DNA from: Promicromonospora iranensis
Lineage (GTDB): Bacteria; Actinomycetota; Actinomycetes; Actinomycetales; Cellulomonadaceae
Direction of reading: 5' to 3'
Assembly (NCBI RefSeq): GCF_028994805.1
Contig: NZ_JAJQQP010000004.1
Location: 62,001 to 126,000, forward strand
DNA length: 64,000 bases
Positions 28,971 to 38,665 of this stretch are shown piece after piece (positions within the stretch are counted from its first letter, which is position 1; every line of letters starts with the position of its first letter). The notes under the pieces are model-generated. The model searched no databases. It worked only from the letters and a program-made list of their open reading frames with translations, and was not told where the DNA came from. A program made the translations under genes and the position numbers.

Positions 28971-29534
28971 ATGCCTACCCCCACCAAGGGTCCGCGGCTC
29001 GGCGGTAGCCCGGCTCACGAGCGCCTGATTCTCGCGAACCTGTCGACCTCCCTCTTCGAGCACGGCCGCATCACGACCACGGAGACCAAGGCCAAGCGCC
29101 TGCGTCCCCTGGCTGAGCGTCTGATCACGTTCGCGAAGAAGGGCGACCTGTCCGCTCGTCGCCGCGTGCTCACCGTCGTGCGTGACAAGGGCGTGGTGCA
29201 CACGCTCTTCACCGAGATCGCCCCGGCCATGGCCGAGCGCAACGGTGGCTACACGCGCATCACCAAGATCGGCACCCGCAAGGGCGACAACGCCCCGATG
29301 GCGGTCATCGAGCTCATCACCGAGCCCGTGAGCCCCAAGCAGGCCGTCGTCAAGGAGGCCACCAAGGCCGCCGAGAAGTCTGCCCCTGCGGCCGAGGCGC
29401 CCGTCGAGGACGCCGTCGTCGAGGACGCTCCGGCCGAGGACGTCACCGACGCCCCTGTCGAGGACGCTGCCGACGCTCCGGCCGAGGACGCAGCCGAGAA
29501 GAAGTCCACCAAGAAGGGGAAGAAGGAGGCCTGA
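28971..29534 (+). CDS. rplQ: 50S ribosomal protein L17 with acidic tail
   Basis: Tunnel-exit-side large-subunit protein, 187 residues against ~127 in E. coli. The conserved core ([40 protein letters not shown]) ends near residue 125. The rest is a low-complexity tail of Asp/Glu/Ala/Pro-Val-Glu repeats and a Lys-rich end. Start ATG with AAGGAG upstream. Terminated by the hairpin at 29551. Confidence 0.97.
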   Translation: MPTPTKGPRLGGSPAHERLILANLSTSLFEHGRITTTETKAKRLRPLAERLITFAKKGDLSARRRVLTVVRDKGVVHTLFTEIAPAMAERNGGYTRITKIGTRKGDNAPMAVIELITEPVSPKQAVVKEATKAAEKSAPAAEAPVEDAVVEDAPAEDVTDAPVEDAADAPAEDAAEKKSTKKGKKEA

Positions 29535-29550
29535 GCCTCTTTCCCCCTGC

Positions 29551-29599
29551 ACGACGCCGGGCCGCACCCTTCCTTACGGAGGGTGCGGCCCGGCGTCGT
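29551..29599. terminator. Bidirectional terminator, rplQ / sugar kinase
   Basis: A perfect 20-bp stem, starting ACGACGCCGGGCCGCACCCT, with a 9-nt loop lies between convergent genes. Confidence 0.85.
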
Positions 29600-29628
29600 C
29601 GGTCACCGTGACAGGTCGCTGGGACGGG

Positions 29629-30390
29629 TCACTGCGCCGGCGGCAGGTCCCAGGCCCGCGCGCCGCCCACCAGCGCGGCAGAGTTCGGCACGATGACGAC
29701 GTCGTCCCCGAGCCGGGTGAGGGCCGACGACGTGATGCACCGCGAGTTGCCGCCGCCGATGTAGAGCCGGTCCCAGAGGAAGACGGGCCGCAGCCCGTCG
29801 ACCACGGTGACCACACGGCGCGACCACAGGCCGTCGCCGAGCCGGCGGCGTTCAGGCTCGCCGATGTACTGGTCGTACGTGAGGCTGCGCCGTACCGGGG
29901 CGTGCGACCACTCGAGGTGCGGCGCGATGCGCCCGCCGTGGAACATGGCGGTCCCGAGGCCGGTGCCGAGCGTGATGACCAGCTCGAGGCCCGACGCGGC
30001 GACGACCCCCGCGCCGTGCACCTCGGCGTCGTTCAGGACCAGCGCGGGCAGGCCGAGCCGATCGGCGACCGCCGCGCGCATGTCGAAGCTGCGCCACGCG
30101 TCGAGCAGGGCGGGCACCACCCGGGAGCGTGGTCCCGACCGGGTGATGTAGTGCGGGGTGTGCACGACGACGCCGCTGCGGATCATGCCGGGCATGCCCA
30201 CGGTGACCCGTGCGGCGGCGGGCAGGTCGGTGGCGATCTTCGCGATCGTGTCGACGAGCAGCTCGGGCGGCAGCGGGTAGGGCGTCGGTACACGGACCGG
30301 CTCCGCGTGGGCGGTGCCGGAGGAGTCGAGGACTGCCGCCTTGATCCCGCCGCCACCGCAGTCGACCGCCAGGGTGAGGGTGTCTGCCAT
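29629..30390 (-). CDS. ROK-family sugar kinase, polyphosphate-glucokinase-like
   Basis: 253 residues from the ATG at 30390. The phosphate-binding start LAVDCGGGGIKAAVLD, catalytic N120-D121 (ALVLNDAEVHGAG) and second glycine loop LGTGLGTAMF mark a ROK kinase. The zinc-binding Cys cluster of typical ROK repressors/kinases is absent and the HLEWSHAP region resembles polyphosphate glucokinases, so phosphorylation of glucose from polyphosphate and/or ATP is the best guess. A TACAGT box 6 nt upstream of the start, and no Shine-Dalgarno, suggest a leaderless mRNA. Divergent from truA with a 39-nt gap. Confidence 0.8.
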   Translation of the reverse strand: MADTLTLAVDCGGGGIKAAVLDSSGTAHAEPVRVPTPYPLPPELLVDTIAKIATDLPAAARVTVGMPGMIRSGVVVHTPHYITRSGPRSRVVPALLDAWRSFDMRAAVADRLGLPALVLNDAEVHGAGVVAASGLELVITLGTGLGTAMFHGGRIAPHLEWSHAPVRRSLTYDQYIGEPERRRLGDGLWSRRVVTVVDGLRPVFLWDRLYIGGGNSRCITSSALTRLGDDVVIVPNSAALVGGARAWDLPPAQ

Positions 30391-30429
30391 GAAGTCACTG
30401 TACGAACCCCGGAGCGAGGATCGGGGAAG

Positions 30430-31347
30430 ATGGCTGGTGTGAACGAGTTCATCAGGGTCCAGCTCGACCTCGCCTACGACGGGACCGACTTCGCCGGCTG
30501 GGCGCGCCAGCCCGGCCTGCGCACGGTGGAGGGCGCCCTCGAGCAGGGTCTGGCCCGCGTCCTGCGCAGCGAGCAGCTCGGCCGGCCGACCCCCCGGTTC
30601 ACGGTCGCCGGGCGCACCGACTCGGGAGTTCACGCGCGAGGTCAGGTGGCGCACGTCGATCTCGCGTCGGATGCCTGGGCGGCGCTACCGGGCCGTTCGG
30701 GGCGGTCGACCCGCACCCCGGCGGAGGCCCTGGTGTCCCGTCTGACGGGCGTGCTCCCCACCGACGTCGTCGTGCGGGCCGCCAGGCCGGCACCGCCGGG
30801 CTTCGACGCGCGCTTCTCCGCCCTGCGTCGCCGCTACACCTACCGGATCGCGGACGAGCCCGGTCTGCGTGACCCGCTGCGGCGCCGGCACGTGCTGTGG
30901 TCCCGCAAGCCGCTCGACGTCGCCGCGATGGACGACGCGGTCCGCCCGCTCGTCGGCGTGCGCGACTTCGCCTCGTACTGCAAGCCCCGGCCGGGTGCGA
31001 CGACCATCCGGGAGCTGCAGCGCATCGCGTGGGAGCGGCCCACCGACGGCCCGGACGCCGGGCTGGCGATCGCGCACGTGGTCGCCGATGCGTTCTGCCA
31101 CAACATGGTGCGGGCGCTGGTCGGCGCTTCGATCGCCGTGGGGGAGGGACGCCGGCCCGTGAGCTGGCCCGCGGACCTCCTCGCGAGCCGCCGTCGGGAC
31201 GCGGGCGTCTTCGTCGTGCCGCCCGAGGGCCTGTGCCTCGAGGAGATCACCTTCCCGCCGGACGACGAGCTCGCCGCACGTGCCGACGCCGTCCGTGCCA
31301 AGCGCATGGAGGAGGACGTCTGGGACGAGACGGTCCCCGCGAGGTAG
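30430..31347 (+). CDS. truA: tRNA pseudouridine(38-40) synthase TruA
   Basis: Isomerises uridines 38-40 of the tRNA anticodon stem, 305 residues. The catalytic Asp64 is in AGRTDSGVHARGQ. ATG at 30430 is used; a GTG at 30439 is an alternative, with GGGGAAG upstream. An ~11-residue Arg/Ser-rich insert follows DAWAALPG. The stop TAG is embedded in the hairpin at 31335. In many actinobacteria truA follows rplQ directly; here a kinase gene on the other strand intervenes. Confidence 0.95.
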   Translation: MAGVNEFIRVQLDLAYDGTDFAGWARQPGLRTVEGALEQGLARVLRSEQLGRPTPRFTVAGRTDSGVHARGQVAHVDLASDAWAALPGRSGRSTRTPAEALVSRLTGVLPTDVVVRAARPAPPGFDARFSALRRRYTYRIADEPGLRDPLRRRHVLWSRKPLDVAAMDDAVRPLVGVRDFASYCKPRPGATTIRELQRIAWERPTDGPDAGLAIAHVVADAFCHNMVRALVGASIAVGEGRRPVSWPADLLASRRRDAGVFVVPPEGLCLEEITFPPDDELAARADAVRAKRMEEDVWDETVPAR

Positions 31348-31374
31348 TCACCTCGCCAGGTGACTATCTCGGGG
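31335..31374. terminator. Shared terminator hairpin of the GAGGTAGTCACC family
   Basis: GAGGTAGTCACCT (31341-31353) pairs with AGGTGACTATCTC (31358-31370) with one G-T, loop CGCC; a CCCC/GGGG outer stem follows a 2-nt bulge. It contains the truA stop codon and ends next to the stop of the convergent gene. It matches the outer ends of the rpoC element. Confidence 0.75.
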
Positions 31375-31800
31375 TCAGGGTTCCTCGACCCAGTGGACCG
31401 CCGCCTCCTCAGCGCTGGCGCCGGCACCGTCGATGCCCGCGTCGGTCCCGTACACGTCGTTCTCGCGGTTGCCGTCCTCGCCGGCGTAGCTGCCCGGGTC
31501 GGCGTCGGGGTCGGAGACGAGCCGTCCCGCGCGTGACGTGTCGGCGCGGTCCAGCGGGTCCGCCTGCCAGACGTCGGGCTCTTCCTCGTCGAGGCGCTGC
31601 TCCATCGGCTCGCCATGGCGCTCCTCCCACGAGGTCTCGCCCCAGTGGTTGCTCCGTGGGCGTTCGGGCGGGGAGTAGCCCTCGTCCAGGACATCCTTGG
31701 TGCCCCGGTTGAGCAGCGTGTCCTCGGTGGGGAGCTGGTCGGTGTCGCCCTCAGCGAGCCCGTCCGGTCCTGGCGTCGTGGCTGGGGTTTCCTCGGTCAT
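31375..31800 (-). CDS. DUF5709-like acidic protein
   Basis: 141 residues from the ATG at 31800. The acidic, soluble sequence has the motif [20 protein letters not shown] and [10 protein letters not shown] that I associate with the actinobacterial DUF5709 family, whose function is unknown. No membrane segment or signal peptide. AGGAA lies upstream of the start. It converges with truA, separated only by the hairpin. Confidence 0.7.
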   Translation of the reverse strand: MTEETPATTPGPDGLAEGDTDQLPTEDTLLNRGTKDVLDEGYSPPERPRSNHWGETSWEERHGEPMEQRLDEEEPDVWQADPLDRADTSRAGRLVSDPDADPGSYAGEDGNRENDVYGTDAGIDGAGASAEEAAVHWVEEP

Positions 31801-31890
31801 GTTCCTACCGTGGCACCAGATCGGCCCAGACGCCACAGGCGGACGTGTCGAACCTCATGCCACGAGCGATGCGCCGAGGCCCGCCTCGCT

Positions 31891-31920
31891 TTGACCCTTG
31901 GGGAAGCAGCCAGGTACTCT
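31891..31920 (+). promoter_or_regulatory. rplM-rpsI promoter
   Basis: TTGACC (31891-31896), an 18-nt spacer and TACTCT (31915-31920), about 160 nt upstream of rplM. Same -35 as the str promoter. Confidence 0.7.
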
Positions 31921-32082
31921 AATGAGTCGTTGTGCTTTGTCACGACGTTCCTGCGTCAGCATCGAGCCCACTCGTGTGCCGGCGAACGGCCCGGACGTCA
32001 TTCTGACCCCCGCGCACAACGACCTGACTCATCGGGCGCTGCTTCTCGCCCGACGACACCGAAAACGAAAAGGTTACGAACC

Positions 32083-32532
32083 GTGCGTACGTACACCCCC
32101 AAGCCCGGCGACGTCCAGCGCGACTGGTACGTCATCGACGCGACCGACGTCGTCCTGGGCCGCCTGGCAAGCCAGGTCGCCATTCTGCTGCGCGGGAAGC
32201 ACAAGCCGACTTTCGCCCCGCACGTCGACGGCGGTGACTTTGTCATCATCATCAACGCGGACAAGGTCGCGCTGAGCGGCAACAAGCGCGAGACCAAGAT
32301 GGCTTACCGCCACTCGGGTTACCCGGGCGGCCTCACTGCCACCCCGTACGGCGAGTTCCTGGACACCAAGCCGGAACGCGCCGTCGAGAAGGCCGTGCGC
32401 GGCATGATCCCCAAGACCTCGCTCGGTCGGGAGCAGATGTCCCACCTCAAGGTCTATGCAGGCTCTGAGCACCCGCACACGGCGCAGCAGGCCAAGCCGT
32501 TCGAGATCACCCAGGTTTCGCAGCAGGCCTGA
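32083..32532 (+). CDS. rplM: 50S ribosomal protein L13
   Basis: Early-assembling large-subunit protein, 149 residues. GTG at 32083 gives [19 protein letters not shown]; family blocks [20 protein letters not shown] and HSGYPGG follow. AAAAGG upstream. Forms an operon with rpsI, 43 nt downstream. Confidence 0.98.
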   Translation: MRTYTPKPGDVQRDWYVIDATDVVLGRLASQVAILLRGKHKPTFAPHVDGGDFVIIINADKVALSGNKRETKMAYRHSGYPGGLTATPYGEFLDTKPERAVEKAVRGMIPKTSLGREQMSHLKVYAGSEHPHTAQQAKPFEITQVSQQA

Positions 32533-32575
32533 GGCCGCTGCCGGATCGCAACGCGAAGGACGCGAGGACACCACA

Positions 32576-33061
32576 GTGGCCGAGACCACCGTCGACATCG
32601 AGCAGGGCGCAGAGACGCCCAGCACCTACACCACCGAGACGACTACGCCCGCAACGCGCGGCTCGTCCATCACCGCCCCGGCTCAGGCCCTCGGGCGCCG
32701 CAAGGAGGCCGTGGCGCGCGTGCGCCTCGTCCCCGGCACCGGCACCTGGAAGGTCAACGGCCGCACCCTCGAGGAGTACTTCCCGAACAAGGTGCACCAG
32801 CAGCTGGTGAACTCCCCGCTGCAGCTGGTCGAGGTCGAGGGCCGTTTCGACGTCATCGCCCGTATCACGGGTGGCGGCACGTCGGGCCAGGCCGGCGCTC
32901 TGCGCCTGGGCATCGCCCGTGCGCTGAACGAGATCGACGAGGACGCGAACCGCGCCGAGCTCAAGAAGGCCGGCTTCCTCCGGCGCGACGACCGTAAGGT
33001 CGAGCGCAAGAAGGCCGGGCTCAAGAAGGCCCGCAAGGCTCCGCAGTACAGCAAGCGCTGA
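32576..33061 (+). CDS. rpsI: 30S ribosomal protein S9
   Basis: Small-subunit protein whose C-terminal tail reaches the P-site tRNA, 161 residues. The GTG start gives a ~38-residue Thr/Glu-rich N-terminal extension before the conserved [17 protein letters not shown]. The C-terminal [19 protein letters not shown] and end YSKR are canonical. Followed by a strong terminator. Confidence 0.97.
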   Translation: MAETTVDIEQGAETPSTYTTETTTPATRGSSITAPAQALGRRKEAVARVRLVPGTGTWKVNGRTLEEYFPNKVHQQLVNSPLQLVEVEGRFDVIARITGGGTSGQAGALRLGIARALNEIDEDANRAELKKAGFLRRDDRKVERKKAGLKKARKAPQYSKR

Positions 33062-33077
33062 TCCCAGCGCGTGGCTG

Positions 33078-33121
33078 GATGGCCCCGCCGAACAGTGTCG
33101 ACACTGTTCAGCGGGGCCATC
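33078..33121 (+). terminator. rplM-rpsI terminator
   Basis: GATGGCCCCGC pairs with GCGGGGCCATC, then a single C-A mismatch, then GAACAGTG with CACTGTTC around TCGA. The inner 20 bases form a perfect palindrome. Confidence 0.85.
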
Positions 33122-33274
33122 TGTGCTTCTGCCAGACTGACGACAAAGCCGAACGCGGGGTCGGGGAACGAGTCCCGACCCCGCGTTCCGGTCGATGTAG
33201 CGCGTGTCGGTCGTACGGTCGGCACGCGCCGGTGGCCCACTACGGTGGGACCTGAACGATCTAGGGAGACCCGC

Positions 33275-34639
33275 ATGGGCAGGCTGTTCGGCACCGACGG
33301 AGTTCGGGGCCTCGCCAACAAGGACATCACGGCGGAGCTGGCGCTGGAGCTGGGCGCCGCCGCCGCTCGCGTGCTGACGGCACAGGGCGAGCTGCTGGGC
33401 CCGCGCCCGCGCGCCGTCGTCGGACGCGACACACGCGCCTCCGGTGAGTTTCTCGCGGGCGCCGTCGCGGCGGGCCTCGCGTCCGCGGGTGTGGACGTGG
33501 TGATGCTCAACGTGCTGCCCACACCGGCCCTGGCCTACCTCGTGACGGAGCTGGAGGCCGACCTGGGTGTCATGGTCTCCGCGTCGCACAACCCGATGCC
33601 CGACAACGGCATCAAGTTCTTCGCCCGCGGCGGGCTCAAGCTCGACGACGCCGTCGAGGACGCCATCCAGGCCACGCTCGGCGACGAGTGGGAGCGACCG
33701 ACGGGCGCCGACGTCGGCCGCATCCGCACCGACGGCCAGGCCGCGGCCGAGCGCTACGTGCGGCACCTGACCGACAGCGTCGGCACCACGCCCGACCACC
33801 GGCCGCTCGAGGGCCTGCGCATCGCGCTCGACTGCGCCAACGGCGCGGCGAGCGAGGTCGGGCCGGAGGCCCTGCGCGCCGCGGGTGCCGACGTCGTGGT
33901 GATGAATGCCAGCCCGGACGGCCGGAACATCAACGAGAAGTGCGGCTCCACGCACCCCGAGCAGCTCCAGGCGGTCGTCATGGCGTCCGAGGCGGACTTC
34001 GGGGTCGCGTTCGACGGCGACGCCGACCGCTGCCTCGCCGTCGACCACACGGGCGCCATCGTGGACGGCGACCAGATCCTCGGGATCCTCGCGTCCGCGC
34101 TCAAGGAGGAGGGACGCCTGCCGGGCGACACCCTCGTGGTGACCGTGATGAGCAACCTCGGCCTGATCCTGGCGATGCGGGAGCGTGGCATCACCACCGT
34201 GCAGACCGCCGTCGGCGACCGGTACGTGCTGGAGGAGATGCGCGCGAACGGCTACGGCCTGGGTGGCGAGCAGTCCGGCCACATCATCCTGGCCGACCAC
34301 GCGACGACGGGTGACGGGGTCCTCTCGGCACTGCACCTCGCCGCGCGGGTCAAGGCGTCGGGCAAGACGCTGGCCGCCCTCGCGGGCCAGATCGAGCGCC
34401 TGCCGCAGACCCTCGTCAACGTGCGGGGTGTGGACAAGTCTCGTGCGGGTACCGACGAGGGCGTCCAGGCTGCCGTGGCGGACGCGACGACGCGCCTGGG
34501 GGACACCGGCCGGGTTCTGCTGCGCCAGTCGGGCACGGAGCCGCTCGTGCGCGTCATGGTCGAGGCCCCGGCCCAGGACGAGGCGGACAAGGTGGCCGAC
34601 GACCTGGCCGCCGTCGTGCGGGAGCGGCTCGCGCTGTAG
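33275..34639 (+). CDS. glmM: Phosphoglucosamine mutase
   Basis: Converts glucosamine-6-phosphate to glucosamine-1-phosphate for UDP-GlcNAc and peptidoglycan; 454 residues. The phosphorylated serine is Ser104 in VSASHNP; the metal loop FDGDADR, sugar loop GGEQSGH and phosphate loop [12 protein letters not shown] are all present. Starts [12 protein letters not shown] after AGGGAGA. The frame runs on upstream without family similarity. glmS, the preceding enzyme in the pathway, is 2 kb downstream. Confidence 0.97.
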   Translation: MGRLFGTDGVRGLANKDITAELALELGAAAARVLTAQGELLGPRPRAVVGRDTRASGEFLAGAVAAGLASAGVDVVMLNVLPTPALAYLVTELEADLGVMVSASHNPMPDNGIKFFARGGLKLDDAVEDAIQATLGDEWERPTGADVGRIRTDGQAAAERYVRHLTDSVGTTPDHRPLEGLRIALDCANGAASEVGPEALRAAGADVVVMNASPDGRNINEKCGSTHPEQLQAVVMASEADFGVAFDGDADRCLAVDHTGAIVDGDQILGILASALKEEGRLPGDTLVVTVMSNLGLILAMRERGITTVQTAVGDRYVLEEMRANGYGLGGEQSGHIILADHATTGDGVLSALHLAARVKASGKTLAALAGQIERLPQTLVNVRGVDKSRAGTDEGVQAAVADATTRLGDTGRVLLRQSGTEPLVRVMVEAPAQDEADKVADDLAAVVRERLAL

Positions 34640-34714
34640 CGGCCGGTGCCGCGACTGGCGAGGTCGGCGTGAACGCCCCGTGAATCCTTGGGAAGCGGGG
34701 TTCTACCAGGGGGA

Positions 34715-34734
34715 CCCCTGATGCCTTTCAGGGG
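34715..34734 (+). terminator. Hairpin after glmM
   Basis: CCCCTGA pairs with TCAGGGG with loop TGCCTT, 75 nt after the glmM stop, followed by CGCCCTTTG. Confidence 0.55.
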
Positions 34735-34796
34735 CGCCCTTTGCGTAGGCTGGCTGCAGGCACTAGCAAGTACCGTCCTCCGCCCCCCGGGCGCCG

Positions 34797-34815
34797 CCCT
34801 GAGCCTGTCGAAGGG
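34797..34815. repeat. REP-like interspersed palindrome
   Basis: CCCTGAGCCTGTCGAAGGG is an imperfect palindrome (CCCT...AGGG arms). Sequences of this form recur in intergenic DNA of many high-GC bacteria; only one copy is in this window. Confidence 0.5.
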
Positions 34816-34844
34816 TAGTTCCCGACCGAGACTCTCGAGGTCCC

Positions 34845-35534
34845 GTGCTCGAACTCATTTCCACAGTCCTGAGCGCCACCGAGGCTTGGATCCTCGCGAT
34901 GGCCGCCTCGCCGTGGATCTATCCCGCGATGTTCGCGTTCGCGACCATCGACGGCTTCTTCCCGCCGCTGCCGAGCGAGTCCGTCGTGATCACGCTGACG
35001 GTGTCGGCACACAGCACGGGCACACCCTGGATGTGGCTCGTGCTCCTGACCGCGGCGGCCGGAGCCTGGGTGGGCGACCAGATCGCGTACCAGATCGGTC
35101 GGATGATCGGCACCGAACGCGTACCGTTCCTGCGCGGGCCGCGCGGACGCCGGGCGGTGGCCTGGGCCGAGCGGGCGCTGACCCGCCGTGGGGCCTCCTT
35201 CATCCTGGCGGCGCGCTATGTGCCGATCGGGCGGGTGGCCGTGAACATGACGGCGGGCGCCGTCGGCTACCCCCGGCGTCGGTTCGCGGGCATCGCGGCG
35301 ATCGCCGCCGTCATGTGGGCGCTCTACTCGGCGGGTATCGGCCTGGTCGCCGCACAGTGGCTCGGCCACGAGCCGCTCCTGGCGATCACCATCGGCGTGG
35401 TGTTCGGCGTCGCCATGGGCTTCGTCGTCGACAAGGTGGTCGGCTGGTTCTCCGACCGGCACCTCGAGAAGAAGGAGGCCGAGGCGGCACAACCGGCCCC
35501 GGAGAGGGCGACGGTCCCGCCGTCGGACGGCTGA
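34845..35534 (+). CDS. DedA/VTT-family membrane protein
   Basis: 229 residues. GTG start at 34845. Family motifs: IDGFFPPLPSESVVITL, AGAWVGDQIAYQIGRMIG and AARYVPIGRVAVNMTAGA. About five hydrophobic segments, then a charged C-terminal tail. DedA proteins are linked to undecaprenyl-phosphate or phospholipid flipping and membrane homeostasis, so a cell-envelope role fits the glmM neighbour. The exact substrate cannot be read from the sequence. Confidence 0.85.
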   Translation: MLELISTVLSATEAWILAMAASPWIYPAMFAFATIDGFFPPLPSESVVITLTVSAHSTGTPWMWLVLLTAAAGAWVGDQIAYQIGRMIGTERVPFLRGPRGRRAVAWAERALTRRGASFILAARYVPIGRVAVNMTAGAVGYPRRRFAGIAAIAAVMWALYSAGIGLVAAQWLGHEPLLAITIGVVFGVAMGFVVDKVVGWFSDRHLEKKEAEAAQPAPERATVPPSDG

Positions 35535-35539
35535 GCGCT

Positions 35540-35594
35540 GTGAGCGTGACCGTTGCGCCAACCTGCCCGACGTGGGCGCAACGGTCATGCTCAC
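35540..35594. terminator. Bidirectional terminator, dedA-like / coaA
   Basis: GTGAGCGTGACCGTTGCGCC pairs over 20 bp with 35575-35594 (one G-T), 15-nt loop, between convergent genes. Confidence 0.8.
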
Positions 35595-35604
35595 AACAAC
35601 GGGG

Positions 35605-36600
35605 TCAGAGCTTGCGGAGGCGGACCCGCTGCACCGCGTGGTCCGAACCCTTGGTGAGCACGAGCGTCGCGCGGCCCCGGGTGGGAATGATGTTCCGCTC
35701 GAGGTTCGGCGCGTTGATGGACTCCCAGATCGACAGGGCCCGCTCCGTCGCCTCCTGGTCGGAGAGCGAGGCGTACCGCCGGAAGTAGGAGTCCGGCTTG
35801 GTGAACGCCGTCCGGCGCAGCTCCAGGAACCGCTCCACGTACCACTGGCGGATGTTCCTCGTGCGGGCGTCCACGTAGATCGAGAAGTCGAAGAAGTCGC
35901 TCACGGCCACCGTCGACTCGTCGACGGCGGACGGACGGGCCGGCTGCAGCACGTTGAGGCCCTCGACGACGAGCACGTCAGGCTTGCGCACCACTACCTC
36001 CTCGCCGGCCACGATGTCGTACGTGACGTGCGAGTACACGGGCGCGCGCACCTCGGGCTGCCCGGCCTTGATGCGGGAGAGGAACCGGATGAGGGCGCGC
36101 CGGTCGTACGACTCGGGGAACCCCTTCCGCTCCATCAGGCCACGTCGTTCCAGCTCGGCGTTGGGGTAGAGGAACCCGTCGGTGGTGATGAGCTCGACGC
36201 GCGGTGTCTCCGGCCAGCGGGCGAGCATCTCGCGCAGCACGCGGGCGGTCGTCGACTTGCCGACGGCCACCGAGCCCGCCACCCCGATGACGTACGGGGT
36301 GCGGGGCGGATCCTCGTGCAGAAAGGTCGACGTCGCGTCGTGCAGACGGCCCGTAGCCATCACGTACAGGTTGAGCAGGCGCGACAGGGGGCGGTAGATC
36401 GCGTCGACCTCGGCCAGGTCGATCGGGTCGCCGAGACCGCGCAGGCGCTCGACGTCCTCGTCGGTCAGCGGCAGCGGAGTGGAGGCCGACAGCCGGCTCC
36501 AGGCCGCACGGTCGAGATCCACATAGGGCGAGGACGGGGCGAGCGCCAGCAGGTGCTCGCTGAGATCCGTCGTCGGATACTGGGAAACCACCTGCAGCAT
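35605..36600 (-). CDS. coaA: Pantothenate kinase, type I
   Basis: First enzyme of coenzyme A synthesis, 331 residues from the ATG at 36600 (AGGTGGGG upstream). The open frame extends to 36735 without similarity. P-loop [12 protein letters not shown] at 106-117, then [10 protein letters not shown] with the catalytic Asp, [11 protein letters not shown], and YSHVTYDI. Divergent from glmS across 133 nt. Confidence 0.96.
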   Translation of the reverse strand: MLQVVSQYPTTDLSEHLLALAPSSPYVDLDRAAWSRLSASTPLPLTDEDVERLRGLGDPIDLAEVDAIYRPLSRLLNLYVMATGRLHDATSTFLHEDPPRTPYVIGVAGSVAVGKSTTARVLREMLARWPETPRVELITTDGFLYPNAELERRGLMERKGFPESYDRRALIRFLSRIKAGQPEVRAPVYSHVTYDIVAGEEVVVRKPDVLVVEGLNVLQPARPSAVDESTVAVSDFFDFSIYVDARTRNIRQWYVERFLELRRTAFTKPDSYFRRYASLSDQEATERALSIWESINAPNLERNIIPTRGRATLVLTKGSDHAVQRVRLRKL

Positions 36601-36733
36601 TGTGCCCCACCTGGCGGGCGGTATCGCCGTCGCGCGTCGTCCGGCCCCTCCTCCCGCCGCGCTGCGGGTGAGACTTCGGGCCCTGTGAGCCCGGTCATGG
36701 GGGCACTGCCGGACGCTCGCTAGACTCGCCCGC

Positions 36734-38635
36734 ATGTGTGGGATTGTGGGTTACACGGGAACTGCTCCGACTACCGCGAACGGCGACGCCGCAGGTGCCG
36801 CCGCGCCGTCGGGCACGCCCCTCGACGTAGCCATCGAAGGGCTGCGCAGGCTGGAGTACCGCGGTTACGACTCGGCCGGCGTCGCCCTCGTCGGGCCCGG
36901 CCTGGACGGCGTCGCCTGGGCGAAGAAGTCGGGCAAGCTCGTCAACCTGATCGAGGATCTCGAGCAGAACCCGCTGCCGGACGCCACGGCGGCGATCGGC
37001 CACACGCGCTGGGCCACGCACGGCGGTCCCACGGACGCGAACGCCCACCCGCACCTGGCCGACGGCGACCGGCTCGCCGTGATCCACAACGGCATCGTCG
37101 AGAACTTCGCCCAGCTCAAGGCAGAGCTGCTGGCCGACGGTGTGACGTTCCGCTCGGAGACCGACACCGAGGTGGCCGCCCACCTCGTGGCCAAGGCGTA
37201 CCGCGAGACGGGTGACCTGACGGAGGCCATGACCGCCGTCGCCGGCCGCCTGCACGGCACGTTCACGCTGCTCGCGGTGCACGCCGACGCGCCGGAGACG
37301 GTCGTCGGTGCGCGGCACGACTCCCCGCTCGTGGTCGGGCTCGGCGAGGGCGAGAACTTTCTCGGGTCCGACGTCGCCGCGTTCATCGCCCACACGAAGG
37401 AGGCCCTCGAGCTGGGCCAGGACCAGGTCGTGACGATCACGCCGACGTCGGTGGTCGTCACCGACTTCGACGGCAAGCCGGCCGACGCCACGCGCTACAC
37501 GGTGGACTGGGACTCGGCCGCCGCCGAGAAGGGCGGCTTCGACTCCTTCATGGACAAGGAGATCCACGACCAGCCGCAGGCCGTCGCCGACACGCTGCTC
37601 GGCCGGACGGACGCCACCGGAGCCCTCGTGCTGGACGACCTGCGCATCGACGAGTCGGTGCTGCGCGCGGTGAACAAGATCATCGTCGTGGCCTGTGGCA
37701 CCGCCGCCTACTCCGGGCACGTGGCCAAGTACGCGATCGAGCACTGGTGCCGCATCCCCGTCGAGGTCGAGCTGGCGCACGAGTTCCGCTACCGCGACCC
37801 GATCGTCGACGAGCGCACGCTGGTCGTGGCGGTGACGCAGTCCGGCGAGACCATGGACACCCTGATGGCCGTGCGGCACGCGCGCGAGCAGGGCGCCAAG
37901 GTGATCTCGATCGTCAACACGCACGGCTCGACGATCCCGCGCGAGTCCGACGCCGTGCTGTACACCCACGCCGGTCCCGAGATCGCCGTCGCCTCCACCA
38001 AGGCGTTCCTCGCGCAGATCACCGCCGCCTACGTGCTCGGCCTGTACCTGGCGCAGCTGCGCGGCAACAAGTTCCCCGACGAGATCGCCAGGCTGCTCGA
38101 CGACCTGCGCGCCATGCCGCGCAAGATCCAGACGGTCATCGAGCGTGGCGAGTACGTGCGCGCGACCGCCCGTTCCATGGAGAAGTCCGACAAGGTGCTG
38201 TTCCTGGGCCGGCACGTCGGGTTCCCGGTGGCCCTGGAGGGTGCGCTGAAGCTCAAGGAGCTCGCGTACATCCACGCGGAGGGCTTCGCCGCCGGTGAGC
38301 TCAAGCACGGCCCGATCGCCCTGATCGACGAGGGACAGCCCGTCTTCGTGGTGGTGCCCTCGCCGCGCGGCCGCGACTCCCTGCACTCCAAGATCGTCTC
38401 GAACATCCAGGAGATCCGCGCCCGCGGCGCGCGCACCCTCGTGATCGCCGAGGACGGCGACGACGCGGTGCGCCCGTACGCCGACGAGATCTTCTGGATC
38501 CCGCAGGCTCCTACGCTCCTGCAGCCGTTGCTGGCCGTGGTGCCGCTGCAGATCTTCGCGATGGCGCTGGCGACCGCGAAGGGCCTCGACGTGGACCAGC
38601 CGCGGAACCTCGCGAAGTCCGTCACGGTGGAGTAG
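36734..38635 (+). CDS. glmS: Glutamine-fructose-6-phosphate aminotransferase
   Basis: Makes glucosamine-6-phosphate, the first step to UDP-GlcNAc; 633 residues. N-terminal nucleophile Cys2 in MCGIVGYTG; class-II glutaminase blocks [12 protein letters not shown] and HTRWATHG; two SIS domains follow ([25 protein letters not shown]). An Ala/Thr-rich insert of ~18 residues after GYTG is unusual. TAGACT lies 7 nt upstream of the ATG with no Shine-Dalgarno, so a leaderless mRNA is likely; no glmS ribozyme structure is evident in the short upstream region. Confidence 0.96.
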   Translation: MCGIVGYTGTAPTTANGDAAGAAAPSGTPLDVAIEGLRRLEYRGYDSAGVALVGPGLDGVAWAKKSGKLVNLIEDLEQNPLPDATAAIGHTRWATHGGPTDANAHPHLADGDRLAVIHNGIVENFAQLKAELLADGVTFRSETDTEVAAHLVAKAYRETGDLTEAMTAVAGRLHGTFTLLAVHADAPETVVGARHDSPLVVGLGEGENFLGSDVAAFIAHTKEALELGQDQVVTITPTSVVVTDFDGKPADATRYTVDWDSAAAEKGGFDSFMDKEIHDQPQAVADTLLGRTDATGALVLDDLRIDESVLRAVNKIIVVACGTAAYSGHVAKYAIEHWCRIPVEVELAHEFRYRDPIVDERTLVVAVTQSGETMDTLMAVRHAREQGAKVISIVNTHGSTIPRESDAVLYTHAGPEIAVASTKAFLAQITAAYVLGLYLAQLRGNKFPDEIARLLDDLRAMPRKIQTVIERGEYVRATARSMEKSDKVLFLGRHVGFPVALEGALKLKELAYIHAEGFAAGELKHGPIALIDEGQPVFVVVPSPRGRDSLHSKIVSNIQEIRARGARTLVIAEDGDDAVRPYADEIFWIPQAPTLLQPLLAVVPLQIFAMALATAKGLDVDQPRNLAKSVTVE

Positions 38636-38665
38636 CGGCCGGCCGGTTGTGGGACGCTCGGCGGC

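Noticed and set aside
29608-30429. Upstream extension of truA
   Set aside because: It would be antisense to the sugar-kinase gene, which has clear ROK motifs.
36601-36733. glmS ribozyme upstream of glmS
   Set aside because: The 133-nt gap lacks the expected core and the start appears leaderless.
36601-36735. 45-residue upstream extension of coaA
   Set aside because: No similarity to pantothenate kinases; ATG at 36600 has a better ribosome site.
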